Below, in pieces: positions 19,366-27,085 of a stretch of DNA of 27,085 nucleotides. A program made the position numbers and the translations under genes. The stretch comes from a virus, in IMG/VR virus record IMGVR_UViG_3300009151_000309, positions 1 through 27,085 of that record, one strand, 5' to 3'. The notes below the pieces were generated by a model. The model ran no database searches. It saw nothing but the letters and a program-made list of their open reading frames with translations, and was not told the DNA's origin. The stretch's first letter is position 1, and each line of letters begins with the position of its first letter.

Positions 19366-19851
19366 ATGGATGCAATGAAAAAAGCGATACTGAACATGTG
19401 GAATAAGGGTTATTCTAGCACAATGATTGCGCAAAAGACTGGCAAAACGCGCAACGCCGTCATGGGCATTGTGTCGAGGCACCGCAATAAAAATGCAGAA
19501 AGTGTAAGATTTAGCCGCCCAGTGATGTCAGTCATTAATAAAACAAAAAAAGAAAGACCGCCCCAGCCAGTTAAAAAAATATCAATAAGCAAAGTCAGAA
19601 TACCCCTCATGTTTGAGGTGCCAACGCCTGACAAAAACATACGAATTACCGACTTAAATTATAATTCTTGCCGCTACCCCGTAACAGAATCAACGACCGT
19701 GCAAGACACGTTTTATTGCGGCCACCCCAAAGAGCGCGGCGCCTACTGTGCCTATCACGCACAATTGTGCTATACTCCGATTGCGCTTTACAAAAGGTTG
19801 GACAATCATGATTTTGCAGCTAAATCCCGCTTTACCCCTCGACACCCCTAA
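19366..19851 (+). CDS. GcrA-like cell-cycle transcription regulator
   Basis: ATG 19366 is chosen because AGGTGA lies five bases before it; a GTG at 19357 is an alternative. The N-terminus reads KKAILNMWNKGYSSTMIAQK then TGKTRNAVMGIVSRHR, the GcrA HTH that begins '...lW.eG.Sas.IA..lg..TRNAVIGkvhR'. The C-terminus has LNYNSCRYPVTES, FYCGHPKERGAYCAYHAQLC, with the 'C.wP......fC g......YC..H' arrangement. In Caulobacter, GcrA binds sigma-70 at methylated GANTC promoters. A phage copy could retune the host program or drive phage promoters. The pre-HTH lysine-rich stretch is phage-specific. Confidence 0.9.
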   Translation: MDAMKKAILNMWNKGYSSTMIAQKTGKTRNAVMGIVSRHRNKNAESVRFSRPVMSVINKTKKERPPQPVKKISISKVRIPLMFEVPTPDKNIRITDLNYNSCRYPVTESTTVQDTFYCGHPKERGAYCAYHAQLCYTPIALYKRLDNHDFAAKSRFTPRHP

Positions 19852-20032
19852 GGGTAAGGCCTTGTGCCATTTTATGATTGACTACGGAGAAGAGGCAGAC
19901 CTGTTGTGGGTCTGCTTTCAAGACGACACCGGCGAGTGCTGGACGTGGAGCAACAAAGACATCCGCGCTCAACAAAACGTGTCTATGGGGCGTATTAAGT
20001 TGAAAACAGATAGCCAGTCGCAAACGGGTTAG
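19808..20032 (+). CDS. Small phage protein following GcrA-like gene (74 aa)
   Basis: ATG at 19808, 44 bases inside the GcrA-like gene in another frame. MILQLNPALPLDTPKGKALC then HFMIDYGEEADLLWVCFQDD and TGECWTWSNKDIRAQQN. The pattern 'P..TPKG.A...IDYG.E.dLlWVc..d.tGecWt..N..vR..' is a small phage family I have seen overlapping other genes in Alphaproteobacteria phages; function unknown. The final 38 bases overlap the opposite-strand fibre gene at its 3' end. Confidence 0.8.
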   Translation: MILQLNPALPLDTPKGKALCHFMIDYGEEADLLWVCFQDDTGECWTWSNKDIRAQQNVSMGRIKLKTDSQSQTG

Positions 20033-20672
20033 GCACAGTGCCACTGCCGCCGCCTGTGGAGGCGATCGTAATGGTGCCATTGCCATTTGTGATTGTGATG
20101 TTAGATCCGGCCGTCAAATTGGCTTTAGTCAGTCCGCCGGTCGAGCTGTTACCGATCAGGATTTGGCCGTCCGTGTAAGTTGAGTTTCCAGTGCCGCCAT
20201 TTGCCACAGCGACGGGCGTTGACAGGCTGATCGTGCTTCCGGCTATAGAGATACCCGTGCCGGCCGTGGAGACCGATGCGTCGGCTTTATAGACGTTTTG
20301 ACCGTCTGACCAGATAAACGTATTGGCGCTTTGCGTTGCGGTCACGCTGGCGCTGCCGCCGCTGTAAGCCGAGTTGAGTGTGACAGTGTAAGACCCGCTC
20401 GTGGTGTTGCGCACGATGTAAAAGCCGGCCACGAGCGCGGGGAATGACACGGTGACGTTGGCACTGAGTGTGCCGGTCAGCAGGATGCAGACGCTTTGCA
20501 CGTTTGCCTGCGTCAGCGTGACGTTTGAGTTTGTCAGTGGCAGCGTGTAAATACCGCCGAAAGCGAGATCGATGATGTCCCAGTCGTTATTGACTGGCAC
20601 GTTCCAAGAATCAACATACGAGTTGTTGCTTGGTTTTTCGATGGCCTTGTTGGTGGTATACGTCGAAACCAT
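19995..20672 (-). CDS. Fibre-like virion protein (225 aa)
   Basis: The opening YTTNKAIEKPSNNSYVDSWN then VPVNNDWDIIDLAFGG is a phage tail/fibre signature, and the rest is Ser/Thr/Gly-rich with short beta repeats: VANGGTGNSTYTDGQILIGN and ITITNGNGTITIASTGGG. Such Gly-Thr-rich trimeric beta structures are typical of tail fibres or tip proteins. It is the last gene of the leftward virion group and converges on the gene at 19808 with a 38-base overlap. Receptor specificity cannot be read. Confidence 0.8.
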   Translation of the reverse strand: MVSTYTTNKAIEKPSNNSYVDSWNVPVNNDWDIIDLAFGGIYTLPLTNSNVTLTQANVQSVCILLTGTLSANVTVSFPALVAGFYIVRNTTSGSYTVTLNSAYSGGSASVTATQSANTFIWSDGQNVYKADASVSTAGTGISIAGSTISLSTPVAVANGGTGNSTYTDGQILIGNSSTGGLTKANLTAGSNITITNGNGTITIASTGGGSGTVPNPFATGYLFST

Positions 20673-20684
20673 GACCTTGATCCT

Positions 20685-23096
20685 TTAGATTGCCTGATTA
20701 GCCACATGAAGCGCTTTGACGATGGCCTCGTCAGGAGCATTGAGTAACGGCTCGGTGTTCTTAGATACTTCCTTTTTCGCCTTCTCGGCAAGATCCATCA
20801 GCCGCTTGACTAGCATCTGTTTTTTGCTGTTGGTCACTTTACCGCCGCGGGCGTAGCCCTCAGTCGGGTAGTTTTCTGGGCGTGAAGAACCTTGCGGAGG
20901 AGGATTAGACCGCAAAGCATTGAACGCCGTTTGTTGAACAAAATTGCCGGATTTGTCTATCAAGTTGCGCGCCGCTATGTTTTCTTGAGCCAATTGGCCA
21001 AGACGTTGAATGTCTTTTTTGTCACTGGATCCAACCAAGCGCATGACTTCAGGAGCCACTTTTGACTCTGCGGCATTAAGTGCGCCCTTGCTCAATTGAC
21101 CACCAATAAATGCTATAGCTACTTTAGCACTTGATGCAGGATCCATTGCACCGTGCTGTAGTAATTCATAAACTGCCGTACCAGCGCCAGCTGTAAAACC
21201 TGGCCCCCAAGACGGCAAATTATCTAATAATGATCTTCTGTTTGTCGGGTCAGTAATAGGCGCCGTTTTGTTTAAGTACGCTTCAGATTTGGCGCGGCCA
21301 TAAATAGAATTAAAATTCTCATCACCCAAAAACAATTTGGCCCGCTGACTTAAATTAGGCTTCTCCATAAGTTTTGCTAATTTTTCCGGACCATTGGTTT
21401 CAGCAAATTCTTTTAAAAATGATGCCACACCCTCTTGTGCCATCATTTTTTGCGCGTCATTCATTTTATTAAAGCTATTGATGACGTCTTGAGATTTAAA
21501 TGCGTTAATATTTTTCATAGCATTGTAGCCGGCCTCAAGCGCGTTTGTAGCGCCCATGCCTTCGGCGGCCGCACCACGCGCTGTGGCATACTCCGGCACA
21601 ATACTATCAACCTCAGTTGTAAGTCTGTTTTTTAAACTAATGAGGCGACGCGCTTCATTGTTTTCACCCGCCCGCAATGCAGTTGAAATTTTATCGTCAA
21701 TGTTTTGTTTGACTGAATCCCAAAACTGCAAATTAGGAGCTTGCGGCGGAACTGCGGGTGTACCAGCCTGCCACTGAATACCTCTGTCAGTTTGAACATA
21801 ACTGCCAGGAGTGCCAGGCTTGCCCTCTTGAAACAGTTTAATACCAGACTGCGGATCTGTGGCGTCAGACGCCGTTTTTCTAATTGCAGATTTCACATCA
21901 TCAATCTGCAAAAGATTTTTCAATTTGTCGTTAAAGACGGATTGGGCATTTGGTGAATTACGCGCTAAATCGTAAACGGTATCATTTATGTTTTTATTAA
22001 TTTGATCGATTGATGCGGAACGAGCACCAGCATCAAGAGGCACGCCTAAAGTGTCTTCTATGTGTTGGCCGAGAGCCGTTTTAGAAGCGTCAGCGCGGCC
22101 TTTAATTGCTGTATTTATTGCAGCTGTAGCGTCGCGCGTTTCATCAGTGCCATAGCCCATTTTCTTTAAAAAGGCATCCGTCTTTGGGCCTTTGTAATCA
22201 AACACATTCGGAGTGGCGCCATTACTCACAGCTTCCTGCACTTTGGAAAGGAGCGCGGGATTGTCAATAAAATCTTCAGCCAAAACACGCGCAAGGTCAG
22301 CTTTGGCTTTAGCGTTTGGCATAAATGCAGTTTGAACCATGTCAGACATGTAACTGCCAAGAGAAGATAAAGCTTTGCCAGCGGCTTTAGATGTTCCAAG
22401 GCCCAAAACGGAACCAAAGAAACGAGCATATGGCTCCGCCTCGGTATTCTCCGTAAGAAAGCCAGCTGACTCTGACCCAACGCCGGCCATAAAGTTTTCA
22501 AGAGCCTGCTTTCCCGTTGAAGTTGCGGCTTCAGTTAAAAGAGGCAAAGCCTTGGCGCCGCCATAAACACCCTTTACAAAGGTGGGCAATTCGGCAAGTC
22601 CGCCAGTTAATGCAGCGCCAGACGCAAAGCGTGAGCCGCCGCCCATAATTTTACCTGGCACTGTCGTTGATTCATATTCTGCAGGCGGATACGCTTCTTT
22701 AATTTTTCTTTCAACGCCCTGCACTGTCGGAAGGTGCGTGCCAAAAAAAACACCATAATCACCTGACAATTCTTTTGCAGTAGGTGGTTCCGGCTCCTGA
22801 TTAAATTCAATTTTGTTTAAACCCAAGTTAAGCGGGTCTGAATATATGGGCGACTCATCTTCTGACAGCCTTTGACGTGCTGCCCTAGCCGCCAAACCAA
22901 TAGTGCCAGGCAAGCCAATTATATCAGCTGGAGCCAATGCAGCTTGCGCCCTCATAGAGCGGCCAACGTCCTCCGCAATGCCAACATTGGAGGCTTTAGC
23001 GCCGCTGCCAAATGCTGACGACAAATCATTGTTGCCAGTTTGATCAGTCGACGTCGTTTGGGATCCAAATAATTTTTGAAGATCGTCTTCTTCCAT
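20685..23096 (-). CDS. Large virion protein, possible internal/ejection protein (803 aa)
   Basis: The ATG overlaps the previous stop (TAATG). The protein is Ala- and Gly-rich with helical blocks. The opening MEEDDLQKLFGSQTTSTDQT is acidic/low complexity; then ALAPADIIGLPGTIGLAARA may be membrane-active; residues about 740-803 contain GYARGGKVTNSKKQMLVKRL then MDLAEKAKKEVS, which is the 'RGGkv' motif shared with the large protein upstream. No enzyme motif is clear. Ala-rich large proteins downstream of the portal/peptidase gene in podovirus-like phages are often internal proteins injected with DNA; that role is inferred. Confidence 0.75.
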   Translation of the reverse strand: MEEDDLQKLFGSQTTSTDQTGNNDLSSAFGSGAKASNVGIAEDVGRSMRAQAALAPADIIGLPGTIGLAARAARQRLSEDESPIYSDPLNLGLNKIEFNQEPEPPTAKELSGDYGVFFGTHLPTVQGVERKIKEAYPPAEYESTTVPGKIMGGGSRFASGAALTGGLAELPTFVKGVYGGAKALPLLTEAATSTGKQALENFMAGVGSESAGFLTENTEAEPYARFFGSVLGLGTSKAAGKALSSLGSYMSDMVQTAFMPNAKAKADLARVLAEDFIDNPALLSKVQEAVSNGATPNVFDYKGPKTDAFLKKMGYGTDETRDATAAINTAIKGRADASKTALGQHIEDTLGVPLDAGARSASIDQINKNINDTVYDLARNSPNAQSVFNDKLKNLLQIDDVKSAIRKTASDATDPQSGIKLFQEGKPGTPGSYVQTDRGIQWQAGTPAVPPQAPNLQFWDSVKQNIDDKISTALRAGENNEARRLISLKNRLTTEVDSIVPEYATARGAAAEGMGATNALEAGYNAMKNINAFKSQDVINSFNKMNDAQKMMAQEGVASFLKEFAETNGPEKLAKLMEKPNLSQRAKLFLGDENFNSIYGRAKSEAYLNKTAPITDPTNRRSLLDNLPSWGPGFTAGAGTAVYELLQHGAMDPASSAKVAIAFIGGQLSKGALNAAESKVAPEVMRLVGSSDKKDIQRLGQLAQENIAARNLIDKSGNFVQQTAFNALRSNPPPQGSSRPENYPTEGYARGGKVTNSKKQMLVKRLMDLAEKAKKEVSKNTEPLLNAPDEAIVKALHVANQAI

Positions 23097-26000
23097 TATT
23101 GCACCCCAAATTTAAACATATCGGCTGGGTTAACTTTTTGAATGTCTTTCCCATCGTAACGGAAAATATCTCCAGAAGTTAACCCGCGTTTGCTAAGTGC
23201 GCCCATTTGTTCCTTGCTAAGATTTTTGGGGACAACGTAAGTGGCGCCGGCAGTCCACTCTTCATGTTTTGGCAAATCCATACCGCCGAAGGTGCCGATT
23301 TGCTTTCTAGCGGCTTCTTCGTAAGTGCTAATTGGATTGGCCTTTGCCCATTCGTTATAAAACGCTGACGGGCTTTTCCAACCTTGTTGTTGCGCAACCT
23401 GCCAGTCATTCATAAATTGCTTGGTCCACATTGAGCCACCCTTTAATGAGGCAAGCATGGCGTGGTTGGCCTTAGCCGACAAATCAACGTCTGGCGTTCC
23501 TACGTCACTCAATTTGTTAAATTCAGATTGAGCAAACCGTGGTTGTGCGGCCTTCAATTGCTGCAAAACAAGGTTAACTTTGTCCTTTTGGATCAATTGA
23601 GCTGCGCCTAAATCGCCGCCTAATATCCGTTTGGCGAGGTCGTGATCTCCGTATGAGTCAGCAATAGCAGCGTAGCCAGCCAACATATTAGTTGTTGCCC
23701 CACTCTTAATAAGTTTAAACGCATTAGTCATTTGATCAGCAAGTGCCATCGCCCGATCAACATCTGGCTGCTTCTCTAAAAAGTCCTTATAGAAAGCGGA
23801 ATCATTTTTTTGCTGCTCTTTATGCGACTCAGGCAATTCAGTCACAATAGAACCCTTAGGCACGTTAATAGGAGGCAAGCCGCCATTAGCAGGCGCCGCA
23901 GGTACAGCGCTTGTTACCGTGGCTGTTTTGGGATCCATAGTGGCCTTTTTAACTTCCTGCGCACCAGAGGGTTGAGCAGATGGCTGCTGTGTAATAGCCG
24001 GACCTTCAGGGTTAATAATTTTTACGCCTGTTTCAGTAAACTGTGGGGCGTATGACGTCTCCATCTTTTTCTTGGCTTCTTCTACAGCGACCGTTGCGTA
24101 TTTGTTACGCACATCGTTGTAAACATTTAACGCTTGAGCGGCTTGCGCCCTGATAGCCGCAGACTGCCCAGAGGCAATCAGCGCAGGGTCTTGTGCCTGC
24201 AAGGATAAGGATTCATAAGCCTTTTTAGCGTTCGCCACTTCCGGAATGGAGTCAATGTGCTTGTAAATATCTTGAACGTCCGAAATATTTTTTGGAAGTT
24301 CATTGCTTACAGGTTTATTCGCAGAAGGTTGCGCAGCGGCCTTTGCTTCAGGCTGCCCTGTTGTTTGACCAGTTGGCTGGTTAGTTTCACCGGCAGATTT
24401 ATTACCAGCGCCCGCCATACCCATAGACCCAGCATATTTAGAGAAGCCAGGGATCTGGTTTAAACGGTTGCGATATTCATCTGCGCTAATGGCTTCACCA
24501 CGGATATTATCATAAAATTGACCGTTGCCAATTGGTCTAAACCGTTCGGCTGCAAGGCCCAGAGTATTTTTCATAATCTGGCTTTCTTGCAATTGAGCCT
24601 GCTGCGCCAACTGCTGCTGCTTAAACTCACGGTCCTGCTGCGCACCGTAAGCACCGGCGCCGGCAAGCAAGCCCTCACCGAGGCGCTGCGAGAAGCGGTA
24701 TTGGTTAGACGCCAGCATACCACCGAGGCCCGCAATCAACGGCACCCAGAAGCTTGCTTCGCGCGGCACGACATCGGGAACGCCAACAGTGTCGGCGATC
24801 TTTTCAAATGGGCCTTTTTGCGGTGACAGGCCGTTAAATGACTTTGGCTTACCCGTTGCTTCATTGCTTGCCACTTCATTTTTCTGCGCGTCAGGATCAT
24901 TGACGCGAGGATCATACTCAAAGTGCATAGGGTCTGGGTTGTTTTTAAAATTACCACCCCAAACCAAATTGTGCTTCTTGGCTATTTCTTCAATATTGTC
25001 GGGAAGATTTGTCCGTGTTGAACCCTGCGGATTATCTTCAGCATTAATGTCTATGGCATTGCCATAAGCATGTTGCGACGGCGTATTTGTCCCGCGAATA
25101 TTTCTTGGATTAAAACCGCCACTTGAAGAAAGCGGATAGCCCATTGAATCCAATTCTTGCAAGAAGCTTTGGAAGTGTGGCGCCGCTTGTTTATTAACGG
25201 TCCACTTGCCTCTGTCAGGAATTTCAACAGTGGTCAAATTTTTAGCTTGCCATTCTGGTTCACTATAATGGCCGCCCATAGTTTGAGGATTGGCATAATT
25301 ATACGCCAATTGCACATTTTGATCGCCAGTTTGATCAGGCGTTGACAACGTATCGGTCGTGCCTTGTGCGTCGGACGCTGAAACAAAGCCCGGCAATGCG
25401 TAGCCAGTACGTCCGCCAGACTTGCGAGCCACGCGCTGCTTTAATTTTGAGTGAGCGCCGAGTGCCGCCTGCGTCAGCAGATACATGTAGGTCACGGTTT
25501 CCTTGGGCAGGAAATCGCTAATCTCTTTGCCTGTGTGAGCGGCCTGACGGATGGCGTTATCAACTGTCTGCACGCCTGCATTCATTGCGGCGGCAGCCAA
25601 CAGCGGGTTATCATATTTGTGAACAAGGTTATTAAACGACACTTTCATCGCGTGATATTTGGGGTCGTTTTGGTTGATGACGTTTGAATGCGAACCTAAG
25701 CCACCGCCGCCCGCTTTACCAATGCGGCCACCGCGATTTAGGAAAAACATTGGCAAAAATTCTAAAGCGGATTCTGCGCCGCCAGCAATAAGGCCTGCGT
25801 CAGCGAGGCCAGCGCCAATGCCGGCAGCAGTGTCACCAAGAGCAGCAAGCTCAGTTGCGCCAGCCGCTGCAGATCCAGCTTCTGCGGCGCCAGTACCCAT
25901 CAATTCACCAAGCGCGGGAGAAGCGGTTGCCTCAGCCGCACCGTGGGCAGCGGCAAGGCCAGTCGGGCTTGCGTTGGCAGCTAATGCGGCCTCGCCAGCG

Positions 26001-27085
26001 CTAGGCGCAACACTTGTCGCGGCGCTAGACGTGGACGCTGCAGCTCCAAGCCCCTCAGGGCGCGCTAATGGCACGGGAGTGCCGGCAGCAGCCGCAGGGT
26101 AAGCCGAGGCAAGTCCGCCCGCAGGCGTGGGCGCGCTTTGACCAAGCAACTCGGCTGCCTTGCCATAAGCTGCATTACCCATTTTGCCCAAACCATACAA
26201 ATTAGATGCCATTGAGGTCATCTTCATAAGAGGGTTTTGAGTTTCCTGAACAGTCGGCATTTGGCCGGCCTTCATGGCGTTAAATGCCTGCGTTGGGTTG
26301 ATTTTTTGGCTGAGATCCAACTGGCCCATGTAGCCTACACGGGATGGGTCTTTTGATGGGTCGTTAGGATCATTAGAGGCGCCATAAGGCAGCACACTGC
26401 CATCCAAGGCGTGGTGAGCGCGTCCGCCTCTATTATACCCCTCAGGGCGAATAGGAGGCATTACAGACGTGTATGTCCCATCATTTGCCGGTAAAGTGTC
26501 GCTTGACGTTAATTGATCAAGCCAACCCTTTTTTTCTCCTGGCTCTGCAATAAGTTTTTCTTTAAGTTTCTCAGCTCCAGCAGCCAAGCTAGACACGCTG
26601 TTACCAAACTGCGCGGCTTGGTTAATTGTACCCATAGTTGTTTGCTGCGGACCCAATTGAGCGCTTGCAGTCATCAAATTACGGGGCTGGGCAGGATTAA
26701 GAGCCACGCCATAAGGGCCAGGCATTGCAGCTGGATTGCCGGGCATACCCGCATATCCTGCTTTTTGTTGAGCGGCCAACGCCATGATAGACGGGTTGTT
26801 GCTCATCATGTCAATGTAGTTTTTCAATGCAGACGGATCTGCACCACCAACGCTATAACCAGTGCGGCCACCGCGAGCAAAAGCGCCGCCAGATGACGTT
26901 GGCCCCTTACCGCCCGCAGTTGGAGGTGTTGAAGTTGTTGGCGTGCTTGTAGATGGCCCTTTGCCGCCCGCAGTGGGAGGCGTTGTTGGCGCGGGTGTCG
27001 GGGCAGGAGTGGACGGCCCCTTACCGCCAGCCGTTGGCATTTGCTGCTGCGGCTGTTGGTATTGTTGTTGATAGCCGCCATATTG
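23096..27085 (-). CDS. Very large virion protein with an M15-type peptidase domain (5' end outside the window)
   Basis: Open to the window edge: 15 in-frame codons precede the ATG at 27040 and encode QYGGYQQQYQQPQQQ, so the start is outside and at least 1329 residues are seen. The N-terminus has three PTAGGKGP repeats. Four RGGR/GGR motifs (about 56, 206, 436, 543 from the ATG) flank Ala-rich low-complexity blocks. At about 610-715 there is a peptidase M15 domain: SQHAYGNAIDINAED (His, Asp zinc ligands) and PMHFEYDP (His), as in D-Ala-D-Ala carboxypeptidases and phage endolysins. It should cut peptidoglycan during DNA entry. The remainder is helical and coupled to the 803-residue gene by TAATG. 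Confidence 0.85.
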   Translation of the reverse strand, partial: QYGGYQQQYQQPQQQMPTAGGKGPSTPAPTPAPTTPPTAGGKGPSTSTPTTSTPPTAGGKGPTSSGGAFARGGRTGYSVGGADPSALKNYIDMMSNNPSIMALAAQQKAGYAGMPGNPAAMPGPYGVALNPAQPRNLMTASAQLGPQQTTMGTINQAAQFGNSVSSLAAGAEKLKEKLIAEPGEKKGWLDQLTSSDTLPANDGTYTSVMPPIRPEGYNRGGRAHHALDGSVLPYGASNDPNDPSKDPSRVGYMGQLDLSQKINPTQAFNAMKAGQMPTVQETQNPLMKMTSMASNLYGLGKMGNAAYGKAAELLGQSAPTPAGGLASAYPAAAAGTPVPLARPEGLGAAASTSSAATSVAPSAGEAALAANASPTGLAAAHGAAEATASPALGELMGTGAAEAGSAAAGATELAALGDTAAGIGAGLADAGLIAGGAESALEFLPMFFLNRGGRIGKAGGGGLGSHSNVINQNDPKYHAMKVSFNNLVHKYDNPLLAAAAMNAGVQTVDNAIRQAAHTGKEISDFLPKETVTYMYLLTQAALGAHSKLKQRVARKSGGRTGYALPGFVSASDAQGTTDTLSTPDQTGDQNVQLAYNYANPQTMGGHYSEPEWQAKNLTTVEIPDRGKWTVNKQAAPHFQSFLQELDSMGYPLSSSGGFNPRNIRGTNTPSQHAYGNAIDINAEDNPQGSTRTNLPDNIEEIAKKHNLVWGGNFKNNPDPMHFEYDPRVNDPDAQKNEVASNEATGKPKSFNGLSPQKGPFEKIADTVGVPDVVPREASFWVPLIAGLGGMLASNQYRFSQRLGEGLLAGAGAYGAQQDREFKQQQLAQQAQLQESQIMKNTLGLAAERFRPIGNGQFYDNIRGEAISADEYRNRLNQIPGFSKYAGSMGMAGAGNKSAGETNQPTGQTTGQPEAKAAAQPSANKPVSNELPKNISDVQDIYKHIDSIPEVANAKKAYESLSLQAQDPALIASGQSAAIRAQAAQALNVYNDVRNKYATVAVEEAKKKMETSYAPQFTETGVKIINPEGPAITQQPSAQPSGAQEVKKATMDPKTATVTSAVPAAPANGGLPPINVPKGSIVTELPESHKEQQKNDSAFYKDFLEKQPDVDRAMALADQMTNAFKLIKSGATTNMLAGYAAIADSYGDHDLAKRILGGDLGAAQLIQKDKVNLVLQQLKAAQPRFAQSEFNKLSDVGTPDVDLSAKANHAMLASLKGGSMWTKQFMNDWQVAQQQGWKSPSAFYNEWAKANPISTYEEAARKQIGTFGGMDLPKHEEWTAGATYVVPKNLSKEQMGALSKRGLTSGDIFRYDGKDIQKVNPADMFKFGVQ

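Noticed and set aside
25659-26102. 147-codon plus-strand frame opposite the Ala-rich part of the virion protein
   Set aside because: Composition (Ala/Pro repeats) is the direct reflection of Ala/Gly codons on the other strand; no start site.

Overview
The window is a stretch of a tailed-phage genome (free phage or an uninduced copy; no integrase, repressor/integrase cassette, tRNA or bacterial housekeeping gene is visible). Virion genes, a terminase pair, a prim-pol/helicase, a C5 cytosine methylase, a RuvC-like resolvase, a RecB-type nuclease and an ssDNA-binding-like protein are all present. The likely host is an alphaproteobacterium, because the phage carries homologs of two cell-cycle/nucleoid proteins that are characteristic of that class: GapR (DUF2312) and GcrA. 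The species cannot be named from the sequence.

Layout. 1-2868 (minus): small terminase, large terminase, a 67-residue protein, and the first ~193 codons of a portal protein that runs off the left edge. 2869-4701: a divergent control region, then a plus-strand run of small genes driven by two near-identical promoter/operator copies and closed by a terminator at 4710-4731. 4738-12723 (minus): the replication and DNA-modification block. In transcription order this is GapR-like, small HTH protein, RuvC-like resolvase, a RAMP/Cas7-like protein, a 153-residue phage protein, a ~0.93 kb non-coding pentamer array, a C5 methylase, a prim-pol/helicase, a GGGACA repeat cluster and two unknown genes. 12848-17813 (plus): RecB-like nuclease, SSB-like protein, then a tightly overlapping chain of small genes that includes a protein with an HTH and a sigma-region-4-like domain. 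17708-18943 (minus): an acidic protein and an HTH-metallophosphoesterase. 19085-20032 (plus): a small gene, GcrA-like protein and an unknown. 19995-27085 (minus): fibre-like protein, a large virion protein and a very large virion protein with an M15 peptidase domain that runs off the right edge.

If the genome is circular or circularly permuted, the two window ends belong to one late transcript (terS-terL-67aa-portal-[not seen]-peptidase protein-803aa protein-fibre), and the unseen piece would hold coat and connector genes.

The strongest unexplained feature is the array at 9739-10666. It is a non-coding, two-level repeat made of five-base steps (NNCCN on the plus strand), interrupted once per unit by a single four-base step. 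It gives 20 cores with spacings of 44, 49 or 54 bases (one is 58), and fills exactly the gap between a stop codon and the ribosome binding site of the methylase gene. Other points of interest are the GGGACA cluster after the helicase gene, the duplicated operator-promoters, the overlapping antisense genes sharing a low-complexity tract, and the sigma-like and RAMP-like proteins.
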